A stretch of DNA of 64,000 nt from an uncultured Thermomicrobia bacterium. GTDB taxonomy: Bacteria > Chloroflexota > Chloroflexia > Thermomicrobiales > JALYUS01. Shown here one piece after another: positions 56,890 to 64,000 of the stretch. Position numbers and translations under genes: made by a program. The notes beneath the pieces are model-generated. The model worked only from the letters and a program-made list of their open reading frames with translations. It made no database searches and had not been told where the DNA came from. Location: positions 1-64,000 of the forward strand of contig CALBSO010000045.1 in the NCBI GenBank assembly GCA_937968015.1, written 5' to 3'. Each line of letters begins with the position of its first letter. The stretch's first letter is position 1.

Positions 56890-57843
56890 GCGCGCCCGAT
56901 TCAGCCAGCGTTTGGGCATTTTGCAGACCATTGTGTAGGCAGGGTCATAGATATTGCCGAGGTCGTACTCGACGGTTTGGCCCATCAGGAGGCTGGCGGC
57001 GGTGGCATCGAGGCCGAAGTCCTCACCGAGCCAGCGGAGCATTTCGCTCGTCGCGTGCTGCACCGCCTGATCGAGTGGGCGCGCGTTGCCGACAGTGAAG
57101 ATATACTCCGCATTCTCGCCGCGCGGCCAGGTGATTTTTTTGCCCTTCAGGACACGCAGCACGACTTCCATTTCGAAGGAGGTCTCGATGCCGGTGCCGA
57201 CGATCTCGCCATCCCCTTGCAGCGCGTGGCCGTCTCCGATGTGGAAGAGCGCGCCAGGGACCGCGACGGGAAAATAGACTATCGCGCCTTCGGTGAAGCC
57301 GCGATAGTCCATGTTGCCGCCATGCCGCGCGGAGGTCGCCGTGGAGATCGCCTCACCACCGGCGGGCGCGACACCGAAGCAGCCGACCATCGGTGCGAGC
57401 GGGAGCACGAGATCGCGGAGCGCCTCTGGCGGCTCGATGATCGTCCGCTGACTGCCACCACCGCCCGCTGGGGGCGGAGCGAGCGCAACGGTGCGGTTCG
57501 CGCGGTCAATGCGCCAATGCGCGGATTGCTGCGGCGGCAATGCGCGGACATGGTGCGGATCCAGGACATTCTCGCTGATCACCGTCGCGGTATAGCCCCA
57601 ATCGCGGTTCGGCGTCAGGCGGACAATCTCGACGACGAGCGTGTCGCCCGGCTCCGCACCCGCGACGAAGAATGGCCCCGATTGCGGGTTGCCGCCGCGT
57701 GCGACCCGCTCCCCGTGCATGTCCCAGCCGCCCGCGTCCGCCGTCGCGGTAATCACCGTGTCGCCGTCCGCGACATGGAGCGCCGGTTCGTGCGAGCCGA
57801 TCGTGTTGTAGTACGTCGTTGGCTGGAAATGGTGTGTTGCCAT
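56887..57843 (-). CDS. Acetamidase/formamidase
   Basis: 318 aa, FmdA/AmdA family, expected to release ammonia from short amides. ADAGGWDMHGERVARGG, GPFFVAGAEPGDTLVVE, VGCFGVAPAGGEAIST and FHIGDGHALQGDGEIVGTG are all diagnostic. ATG 57843 follows ATGAGG. Confidence 0.94.
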   Translation of the reverse strand: MATHHFQPTTYYNTIGSHEPALHVADGDTVITATADAGGWDMHGERVARGGNPQSGPFFVAGAEPGDTLVVEIVRLTPNRDWGYTATVISENVLDPHHVRALPPQQSAHWRIDRANRTVALAPPPAGGGGSQRTIIEPPEALRDLVLPLAPMVGCFGVAPAGGEAISTATSARHGGNMDYRGFTEGAIVYFPVAVPGALFHIGDGHALQGDGEIVGTGIETSFEMEVVLRVLKGKKITWPRGENAEYIFTVGNARPLDQAVQHATSEMLRWLGEDFGLDATAASLLMGQTVEYDLGNIYDPAYTMVCKMPKRWLNRAR

Positions 57844-57936
57844 GGGAAACCTCATCCCCTGCTCCCTCTCACCTGCCCATGCTGCCCATGCTGCCCAGAG
57901 GGCGCCCGCGCCCGCGATGGAGAGGGGGAGTCGTAG

Positions 57937-57988
57937 GGGCGGTTCGCGAACCGCCCTCCCATATCATGGCAGGCTGGAAGCCCGCCAT
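57937..57988. repeat. Two palindromes in the 57844-58183 gap
   Basis: A perfect 20-nt palindrome (GGGCGGTTCG and complement, 57937-57956) is followed by the near-palindrome ATGGCAGGC-TGGAA-GCCCGCCAT (57966-57988). These are common repeat types. No gene is seen in the rest of the gap. Confidence 0.7.
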
Positions 57989-58183
57989 CACCGCTCAGAT
58001 ATCTGTCTCGCCACCGCCAGGCAGCCCACGTTGCGCGTACTCGTTGCGTTCGGCGCGCTGGGCGCGCTTCAGGGTGGCGCTGTCGTGCTCCTGTGGGGTG
58101 TTCTCCACCGCTTTCCCGCGCCGCATCGCGAAACCGATGTGCGCGGAGTATAGCACGGGCGGGGAATACCCTCAGTCACTCGT

Positions 58184-59389
58184 TCATCCACCATGTCGTG
58201 TGTCAGTGCGAAATGACGCGATGACCGCCGCGAGGCGGCGGATGCCTTCGGTGATTGTGTCGGGTGGCTGGGCGCAGAAGGAGAGGCGCATGCCGCTGGC
58301 CTGGCCGCCCGGAATGGCCGTGCAGCCAGTGCCGGGGACGATGCCGACGCCGCGCTCATTGCCGCGCGCGAGGATAGCCGAAACGTCCATGCCGGGTGGC
58401 AGGGTCAGCCAGACGAAGAAACCGCCCTCCGGTTCCATCCACGTCACGTCCGGCGGCATGCGCTCCCGCAAGGCATTGAGCATCGCGGCGCGGCGTTCGG
58501 CATAGAGGGCGCGAATGCGGTCGAGATGATCGGGAAAGAAGCCCGTCTGCATCATCTCGTAGACCGCCTGCTGCATGACGCGGTCGGAGTTGATGTCCGC
58601 CGCCTCCTTCATCGCGTAGAGTTTGTCTCGCAATGCCTCCGGCATCACCATCCAGCCGACGCGGATGCCGGGCGCGATCGTCTTCGAGAAGGTGCCGAGA
58701 TAGATCACATCCGGATCGAGGGCGCGCAAGGGCGGCACGTCCTCTCCGACGTAGCGGAGCGCGCTGTACGGATCGTCCTCGATGATGACGAGGTCGTGTG
58801 CGCGGGCGAGGGCGATCAGCCGCTCACGGTGCGCCAGCGGCATCGTCGCGCCCGTCGGGTTCTGGAAGGTGGGCACGATATAGAGGAACTTCGGTTGTTC
58901 GTGCCGCAAGACTGCTTCCAGTGCGTCGAGATCGAGGCCGTCCGCATGGACGGGCACCGGCAGGTAGCGCGGCTCGCAGAGGTCGAACGTCTGGAGGGCG
59001 CCAGGATAGACGGGGTCTTCGAGCGCGACGGTATCGCCGGGATTGATGAAGAGGCGGGCAAGAAAATCAATTCCCTGCTGCGCGCCGCTCAGGAGCATGA
59101 CATTCTTCGCGTCCACATCGGCGCAGCCGAGGGCGCGCATCCGCTCCGCGACGTGCGCACGGAGATCCCACGCGCCCATCGCGCTCTGATAGCCGAACAA
59201 GTCCTGCGCGCTGGCCCAGGCGCGCTCCATGCCGCGTTCCAGCCACGCGCGCGGAATACACTCAGCAGGCGGCGCGCCACTACGGAGCGAGATGAACCCC
59301 GCACCCTGCTTCGGATATGACGGCCCGGAGACGACGGTCAGATGCATCTTTGCCGCTTGCCGGGAGTATCGCGTCGTCCAATCCCGCAT
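58184..59389 (-). CDS. PLP-dependent aminotransferase (2-aminoadipate transaminase-like)
   Basis: 401 aa, fold type I. LSGAQQGIDFLARLFINPGD, PTFQNPTGATMP, IIEDDPYSALRY (PLP Asp) and GTFSKTIAPGIRVGW (Schiff-base Lys) are clear. The branch includes LysN and the C-terminal part of MocR regulators; no DNA-binding domain is present. ATG 59389 follows AAGGAA. Confidence 0.92.
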   Translation of the reverse strand: MRDWTTRYSRQAAKMHLTVVSGPSYPKQGAGFISLRSGAPPAECIPRAWLERGMERAWASAQDLFGYQSAMGAWDLRAHVAERMRALGCADVDAKNVMLLSGAQQGIDFLARLFINPGDTVALEDPVYPGALQTFDLCEPRYLPVPVHADGLDLDALEAVLRHEQPKFLYIVPTFQNPTGATMPLAHRERLIALARAHDLVIIEDDPYSALRYVGEDVPPLRALDPDVIYLGTFSKTIAPGIRVGWMVMPEALRDKLYAMKEAADINSDRVMQQAVYEMMQTGFFPDHLDRIRALYAERRAAMLNALRERMPPDVTWMEPEGGFFVWLTLPPGMDVSAILARGNERGVGIVPGTGCTAIPGGQASGMRLSFCAQPPDTITEGIRRLAAVIASFRTDTRHGG

Positions 59390-59549
59390 GCGCAGTTCCT
59401 TCGCTCGTCGGCAGGCGGCAGTCGCCGGAATCGGCAACAGTCATTGCATTCCCTCGGTCTCTGCCGCCTGCCGACTTTTCTACCTTACATGCCGCGATAC
59501 AATGGCGCAATTACGGGAGGCCGTGGTACGTTGTGGGGGAGGGGGATGT

Positions 59550-59846
59550 ATGAACGAGACACCGACGGATGAGACACCGCACGAAAATAGCGCCGGGCGG
59601 CGGCTCTTTGCGAAAATTCTCAGCGGGACGGACGCGGCGACGCTCGAGCGCGCCGTCAATGCCGCGCTGGCGACGATCCCGCTCACCGCCCGGCCGACGG
59701 TCTCGATGATCGCGCCGCTCGGTGATCGCGTGCGTCTCTACGCCCTCGTCACGTATGTAGGCTCTGAGACGGAGGCCGACGAAGCGGTGAAGGCAGCGGT
59801 TGAGCGCCGCCGCCGGATGAGCATTAACTACGAGACGCTGAAATAA
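59550..59846 (+). CDS. Small hypothetical protein
   Basis: 98 aa from ATG 59550 after GGAGGGGG. LERAVNAALATIPLTARPTV and VRLYALVTYV suggest a small alpha/beta protein, with a helical end (EAVKAAVERRRRM). Not recognised. Confidence 0.6.
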   Translation: MNETPTDETPHENSAGRRLFAKILSGTDAATLERAVNAALATIPLTARPTVSMIAPLGDRVRLYALVTYVGSETEADEAVKAAVERRRRMSINYETLK

Positions 59847-59976
59847 TCCTACGTATGGTGGGACGATCATGGTATTCCCCTTGCCACGGCTTTGTGCGTG
59901 CGTTACCGTGCATATCGTACGCATTTCATACTCGGAGGAATGAGCGGTTCGTTGTCGCATATGGAAGCAATCGGCG

Positions 59977-60501
59977 ATGGGAAGCACAAGCGCAACATTG
60001 GCCCGCCGATACGATGTGGCGCCGTATCCGGGTAGCACGACAACGGACCCCTTCGCGACGAATCCGGTCCGCAAAGCGATCGGCATGATCCTCGCCGGGA
60101 CACCGGCGGCGATCCTCACCTTCGCGCCGCGCCTGCTGGATTGGTTGCTCCAGACGAACCCGATCGTCGCGGGGTTCGTCGGCGTCTTCATGGCGCTCTC
60201 GATTGCTACCTGGGCGGGGCTTGTCTTTGGCATCATCATCCTCTTCATCTGCACCATCGAGGGGATCGTCACGGTCATCCACTGCTTCCTGACGCGCCAC
60301 CTGACACCAGTGGACCGCCTCGCCGTCAGCGAGCGCGTCTGCGCGATGCTCCACCGCCGCGGCTATCACACCGCCGAGCATCTCTCCGCCGTGCCCGATG
60401 CCGAATTGCGCTCTCATCCGAACTTCGATGACCGCTTACTCCGCGAAGTCGCCCGCGCCCTCTATCTCTGGGAGCAGGAGCGGCGCGATCTGGCGGCATG
60501 A
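59977..60501 (+). CDS. Hypothetical membrane protein with helix-hairpin-like tail
   Basis: 174 aa with two or three TM helices (around residues 35-60 and 68-105) and a C-terminal soluble segment, RGYHTAEHLSAVPDAELRSH, that resembles a helix-hairpin-helix. Not recognised. Confidence 0.65.
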   Translation: MGSTSATLARRYDVAPYPGSTTTDPFATNPVRKAIGMILAGTPAAILTFAPRLLDWLLQTNPIVAGFVGVFMALSIATWAGLVFGIIILFICTIEGIVTVIHCFLTRHLTPVDRLAVSERVCAMLHRRGYHTAEHLSAVPDAELRSHPNFDDRLLREVARALYLWEQERRDLAA

Positions 60502-60510
60502 CGTGCCGAA

Positions 60511-60544
60511 CCCCCCTGCCCCTAACAGGGAGGGGGCAGGGGGG
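60511..60544. terminator. GC-rich hairpin after the membrane protein gene
   Basis: CCCCCCTGCCCC (60511-60522) pairs perfectly with 60533-60544 around a 10-nt loop. It is 10 nt after the stop codon. It lacks a U-run, so it may act as a transcript-end stabiliser; the sequence type is a common intergenic repeat. Confidence 0.65.
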
Positions 60545-60610
60545 TAGGTTATACTGCCTGCATCAATCGCCCTGGTGGGAACGTTCACAAGTTCGTGAGG
60601 GAGGGGAGCG

Positions 60611-61732
60611 ATGGGGCTGACGAGTCGGGCGGTAGTGCTGGATGGTGTGAAAGGGAATTTCTCAGTCGCGGAGGCGGCGGTGCCGGAGCCGGGGCCGGGG
60701 AGTGTCATTGTGCGGCAGGTGCTCTGCGGTATCTGCGGGACGGATGTGCATGTCTTTCAGGGGCATATGAAGTCGGTGCCGATGCCCGTCGTGCTCGGGC
60801 ATGAGATCGTCGGCACGATTGTCGCGCTGGGCGAGGGCGTGACGACGGACTGCACGGGGCGACCGGTTGCCGAGGGCGACCTGATCGGCATTAAGCCGGG
60901 TGTTTCGGACAATAGTGATTTCTTCGGTTCGATGGCCTTCCAGCCGACGCTCTCGCCGGGTTTCGGCGCCTATGGCTTCGCCGCCGCCGGGATGAAGCAT
61001 CTGCCGCTGGAAGTAACGGGCGGATTCGCGGGCTACCAGTGGCTGATCCCCGGCACGAAGTTCTATAAGATGAACGCCGATCCGGCCGCGTCCTCGGTCC
61101 TCGAACCACTCAGTGTCGGCATCCATGCCGCGGGGCGGGCGACGTACCAGATCGGCGATACGGTCGTCATCCAGGGCGCGGGGCCGATCGGTCTGATGGC
61201 GTTGATCGGCGCGAAGGAGTTGGGTGCGTTCAAGACGATCGTCATCGGCGCGCCCGCCGACCGCCTCGCCTTCGCCCGCGAACTCGGTGCGGACCTGACG
61301 ATTGACATCACCGAAGTGACCGACCCCGCTGAGCGACAGAAGATGGTCAGAGATGCATCCAGCCACGGCTACGGCGCGGACATCATCATCGAGGCGACGG
61401 GTGTCCTCGCGGCGCTGCCGGAAGGGTTCGATCTCCTCCGGCGCGGCGGGCAGTACGTGACCTGCGGCCACTTCACGAATGTCGGCGATGTGCCACTCAA
61501 CCCGTGGGGCCACTTCACTTTCAAGCAGATCACGCTGTATGGCGTCTGGGGCTCCGCGCACGGCCATTTCGTGCAGGCGCGGCAACTGATCGAGAGCGGG
61601 AAATATCCGTTCGCCTCCTTTGTCTCACACCAACTGCCTCTCGAACGCCTCGCGGACGGCATCGCCGCGATGAGTGGCCGCTATACGATTGACGACGAGC
61701 CGATCCGCAAGGTGGCGATCCGGGCGAACTGA
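60611..61732 (+). CDS. Zinc-dependent alcohol dehydrogenase family protein (MDR)
   Basis: 373 aa. The catalytic zinc Cys is in CGICGTDVHVF and the His in GHEIVG; cofactor-binding VVIQGAGPIGLMALIGAK follows. The four-Cys structural-zinc loop is replaced by an insert (KPGVSDNSDFFG). The family covers sorbitol, threonine and other alcohol dehydrogenases; the substrate is unknown. Confidence 0.9.
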   Translation: MGLTSRAVVLDGVKGNFSVAEAAVPEPGPGSVIVRQVLCGICGTDVHVFQGHMKSVPMPVVLGHEIVGTIVALGEGVTTDCTGRPVAEGDLIGIKPGVSDNSDFFGSMAFQPTLSPGFGAYGFAAAGMKHLPLEVTGGFAGYQWLIPGTKFYKMNADPAASSVLEPLSVGIHAAGRATYQIGDTVVIQGAGPIGLMALIGAKELGAFKTIVIGAPADRLAFARELGADLTIDITEVTDPAERQKMVRDASSHGYGADIIIEATGVLAALPEGFDLLRRGGQYVTCGHFTNVGDVPLNPWGHFTFKQITLYGVWGSAHGHFVQARQLIESGKYPFASFVSHQLPLERLADGIAAMSGRYTIDDEPIRKVAIRAN

Positions 61733-61873
61733 CGAGGGAAGCAATGGGCAACGAGCGGACGCCCGTTGGGCAGGAAGCAATGAGCGGCACCGGCAGCGCG
61801 TGTTGAGAATCCGAGAAGCGACGCGCGCAACTCGGTGCGCGCCTCGCCCTCATTGCTCCATCGGGGGTAGGGA

Positions 61874-62731
61874 ATGTCAATCGCCATCGTCGTGGCGATG
61901 CCGGAGGAGATGACGCACCTCGAAGGGCTACTCCGCGCGCAGGGGGCGGCGTGGGAGGGCACGGAAGCGCACGGGCCGCGCCGGTTTGACCGCGTAACCT
62001 TCAACGGCCTTCCGCTCGTGCTGACGACGAGCGGCATGGGGATGGTCGCGGCAGGCGCGGCGACGGAGGCGGTGATTGGCCGATATCAGCCGCGCGCCGT
62101 CCTCAATTATGGCTGCACCGGCGCGCACCGCGAGGATATTCTGGTCGGCGATATCGTCGTCGGAACGATATGCATCGCCTACGATCACGGGTGGCTACGC
62201 CCCGGTGGCCGTTTCGAGTACCGGCCCGCGCGCCTCTTTGCCGATGGCAAACACCGCGATGTGGATGCCTTCCCCGCCGGCAGCGGGCTGCTGGCGGCGG
62301 CAGAGTCCATCGCCGAGGGCGGTCGGTGGCGGCGCGCGGCATGGCCGGAGGCGCACTGGCCTCCGGGCGTCCCGCATCGCGCGCCGCGCGTCTGGTTCGG
62401 CCCCGTTGCCTCGGCGGATCGCTTTACGCAGGATGCCAACGCCCTCCGCGCATTGCACGCGCGGCACGCGACACTCTGTGAGGATATGGAGGCCGCCGCC
62501 ATCGCGCAACTCTGCCTGCTCCATGACGTGCCCTTCCTGACGGTCAAGGACATCTCGAACAACGAGTTCCACACCGTCTCGACCTTCGGGGACAGCGGGA
62601 CCTTTGAGGCGCTGGAAAACGAACTCGGCAAGCGCGCCGCATCATTCCTGTTCGCCCTCCTCGAACATCTGGCCGTGAACACAATGCTGAGAGCTGACAT
62701 TGCATCCGACGGCGGCCCAGAGTATTCTTAG
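61874..62731 (+). CDS. Nucleoside phosphorylase/MTA-SAH nucleosidase-like protein
   Basis: 285 aa. VVAMPEEMTHLEGLL, TTSGMGMVAAGAAT, NYGCTGA and CEDMEAAAIAQLC with DISNNEF match the PNP_UDP_1 fold, including the ribose-binding Glu in DMEAAA. It may hydrolyse methylthioadenosine or SAH, which would fit the SAM/methionine theme of the window. The upstream gap has weak heptamer-type repeats. Confidence 0.88.
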   Translation: MSIAIVVAMPEEMTHLEGLLRAQGAAWEGTEAHGPRRFDRVTFNGLPLVLTTSGMGMVAAGAATEAVIGRYQPRAVLNYGCTGAHREDILVGDIVVGTICIAYDHGWLRPGGRFEYRPARLFADGKHRDVDAFPAGSGLLAAAESIAEGGRWRRAAWPEAHWPPGVPHRAPRVWFGPVASADRFTQDANALRALHARHATLCEDMEAAAIAQLCLLHDVPFLTVKDISNNEFHTVSTFGDSGTFEALENELGKRAASFLFALLEHLAVNTMLRADIASDGGPEYS

Positions 62732-62795
62732 TCGCATGAATGTGGGGAAGGCCGATCATCTTTCGCGGTCGGGACGCGCACGGGAGTAGCAGAGG

Positions 62796-63107
62796 ATGGA
62801 AGACGAAGATCGCGCGATCGCATTGACGCGCGCGTTGCGATGGATGGGGAGCATGGAAGTGTTCGAGGCGAACACGGCGACGGGTTCGACCTATCATGTC
62901 ATGCGGCACCCGGAAGGCGGCTTTGAGATCACCGGTGGCCGAAGCCTGCGCGGCTGGGAACGGGCGGACATCGTTGGCGCCGTACCCGATTCTTCCGGGT
63001 ATGCCCGCCTCGCCGTCATTCGTGCCGATCCGGGGCCGGATGACAAATCTCTGACAACCAGCCCCGTCATGCAGTGGCGGATCGTCCCCCGCGCCCAAGC
63101 GGGTTAG
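62796..63107 (+). CDS. Small hypothetical protein
   Basis: 103 aa, starting MEDEDRAIALTRALRWMG, beta-rich in the middle (STYHVMRHPEGGFEITGG). No recognised family. It is followed by a hairpin at 63111-63156. Confidence 0.6.
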   Translation: MEDEDRAIALTRALRWMGSMEVFEANTATGSTYHVMRHPEGGFEITGGRSLRGWERADIVGAVPDSSGYARLAVIRADPGPDDKSLTTSPVMQWRIVPRAQAG

Positions 63108-63110
63108 AGA

Positions 63111-63156
63111 AGTACGAGTCACGAGGGGGTCGTATCCGCTCTCGTTACTCGTTACT
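63111..63156. terminator. Heptamer-type hairpin (GAGTAAC units)
   Basis: 63111-63126 and 63141-63156 are near-complementary, with CTCGTTA repeats in the second arm. It lies between convergent genes. The 7-nt period matches the other hairpins, with a different unit. Confidence 0.6.
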
Positions 63157-63158
63157 GG

Positions 63159-63617
63159 CTAGCGCTTGCGATTCGGCAGCGTGAAGCCGGCGGGCGGGAT
63201 GAACAACGTCGGCTTCTTCTCCTCGCCCCATGGTTCCGGCTCATAGGTGTCCGGCGGCGCGGCAGGGTTGAAACCGGCCTCTTCGAGGCTCGTGATCTGA
63301 TGTTCCATATCCCGTTGCGCGGTCTCGACCGTCGTTGCCGTCACCTGCGTCGCGGAGACACGCGTCTTACCGTCCGCATCCTCGCGTACGCGGCTAATGA
63401 TGACACTCTGCATCGGCCCTTGCGCCGTCTCGACGACCGCCAATTGGATGGCGAGCGCGGCGATCCGCCCGCTCTCCTCGCGGCCATACCAGACTTGCAC
63501 GGTCTGCAACGGCGAGGCGGGGAGGGTCGTCGCCGCGACGGGAATGCCCCGATTCGCGCGGTCCAATTCCTCCCAACTCAATGTCTCAACGTCGTTTTCC
63601 CTCGCAATATCGTTCAA
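63159..63617 (-). CDS. Hypothetical protein
   Basis: 152 aa from TTG 63617, preceded by GGAGGAG at 6 nt; the frame is open to 63731 but with no ribosome site. Begins LNDIARENDVETLSWEELD; the middle is beta-rich (TVQVWYGREESGRIAALAI) and the C-terminus is Pro-rich. Not recognised. The 63618-63933 gap holds no gene I can support. Confidence 0.6.
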   Translation of the reverse strand: MNDIARENDVETLSWEELDRANRGIPVAATTLPASPLQTVQVWYGREESGRIAALAIQLAVVETAQGPMQSVIISRVREDADGKTRVSATQVTATTVETAQRDMEHQITSLEEAGFNPAAPPDTYEPEPWGEEKKPTLFIPPAGFTLPNRKR

Positions 63618-63933
63618 GTCATCTCCTCCTGGGTGATGCGTGCGGCGGAAAGGCATGCCGCGGAATTGTAATCGTATCAGTGTATCACGCGTTTCGCTCC
63701 GCGCCGCGTTCCATGTGTAGAGTGTATACACGCAGTATCACAATCGTTCGTCGAAAAATATTCTCTACCATTCGGCGCCGAGGGCGGATATGAGGATAAT
63801 CCGAAATCTCCGTCGAAAACCCCTCCCCAAGTGACCATGCAGCGCATATGATGGGCAGCACATCAATGACCGGCCATGCCGTGGGTGGCGGCGGGTTAGG
63901 AAAAACCGCGTGGGGGAAGGGAACCCGGCAGGG

Positions 63934-64000
63934 ATGGCCACGATTGAGATGGACGCCGTCGTGATCGGCGGCGGCATTACGGGAACGTCTATCGCCTACG
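63934..64000 (+). CDS. FAD-dependent oxidoreductase, 5' end only
   Basis: Starts at ATG 63934. The visible 22 residues have MDAVVIGGGITGTSIAY, the GxGxxG dinucleotide-binding start of a DAO-type flavoprotein. The gene runs out of the window. Confidence 0.8.
   Translation, partial: MATIEMDAVVIGGGITGTSIAY

Overview
The window is high-GC bacterial chromosome. The best guess for the organism is an aerobic Chloroflexota lineage close to Thermomicrobia. This is inferred from gene content: a tandem ThyX-like protein, a DUF1385 membrane protein, a bifunctional-nuclease-family protein, an uptake [NiFe]-hydrogenase without Tat signal, DUF3105 and DUF4438 proteins, and many secreted or membrane proteins of unknown function. 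It is not phylogenetically proven. Bases 16-49 are a residual Nextera sequencing adapter, so position 1 is probably close to a contig end.

Layout. 0.4-4.2 kb: peptide/nickel-type ABC importer (lipoprotein plus two permeases). 4.3-11 kb, minus strand: an A-type Fe-S carrier, a heterodimeric ABC exporter with one degenerate ATP site, a double ThyX-like protein and a NUDIX hydrolase. 11-17 kb: Soj-type ATPase, bifunctional nuclease family protein, DNA polymerase I, LLM flavin oxidoreductase and (minus) methionine aminopeptidase. 18.1-19.9 kb: metX behind a long leader that holds a SAM-I riboswitch followed by what reads as a methionine-specific T-box with terminator and antiterminator. 20-26.7 kb: membrane proteins, a methyltransferase with an in-frame stop, a small lower-GC island (IS630 remnant, aminoglycoside nucleotidyltransferase-like gene, direct repeats), DUF3105, a thin ferredoxin and an EVE protein. 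27-39 kb: Rel/SpoT, a secreted protein, FAD monooxygenase, TIM-barrel isomerase, exonuclease-DinG helicase, RraA-like protein, GlpX and an SDR. 39-41.3 kb: SEC-C-like protein and DUF4438.

41.4-49.6 kb is the most distinctive part: a 12-gene minus-strand hydrogenase operon with mostly overlapping or abutting genes. Its order is small subunit, five small single-TM proteins of two paralogous types, large subunit, maturation protease-like protein, Cys-tailed winged-helix-like protein, NifU-Rieske fusion, second maturation protease, HypC and a DUF6390-like protein. The five TM proteins lie between the two catalytic subunits and are plausible membrane anchors or quinone-side partners. HypA, B, D, E and F are not in the window.

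49.7-64 kb: MFS transporter, DUF7662/ribbon-helix-helix protein, then a stretch of damaged or recoded genes (trmO frameshift; a CooC-like ATPase with UGA at the first Cys of its CxC motif; an internally deleted LLM oxidoreductase). After that come DUF1385, GNAT, GH26-like, formamidase, aminotransferase, small hypothetical proteins, MDR dehydrogenase, MTA/SAH nucleosidase-like protein and the start of an FAD oxidoreductase.

A second theme is palindromic intergenic DNA. At least six gaps hold hairpins built from 7-nt units (GAGCAAT, GACTGAG, GGTTCGG and GAGTAAC types), often with 12-16 bp perfect stems. Other palindromic repeats extend a protein C-terminus or sit inside the metX leader, and a 60-nt repeat occurs both inside a coding region and beside a pseudogene.
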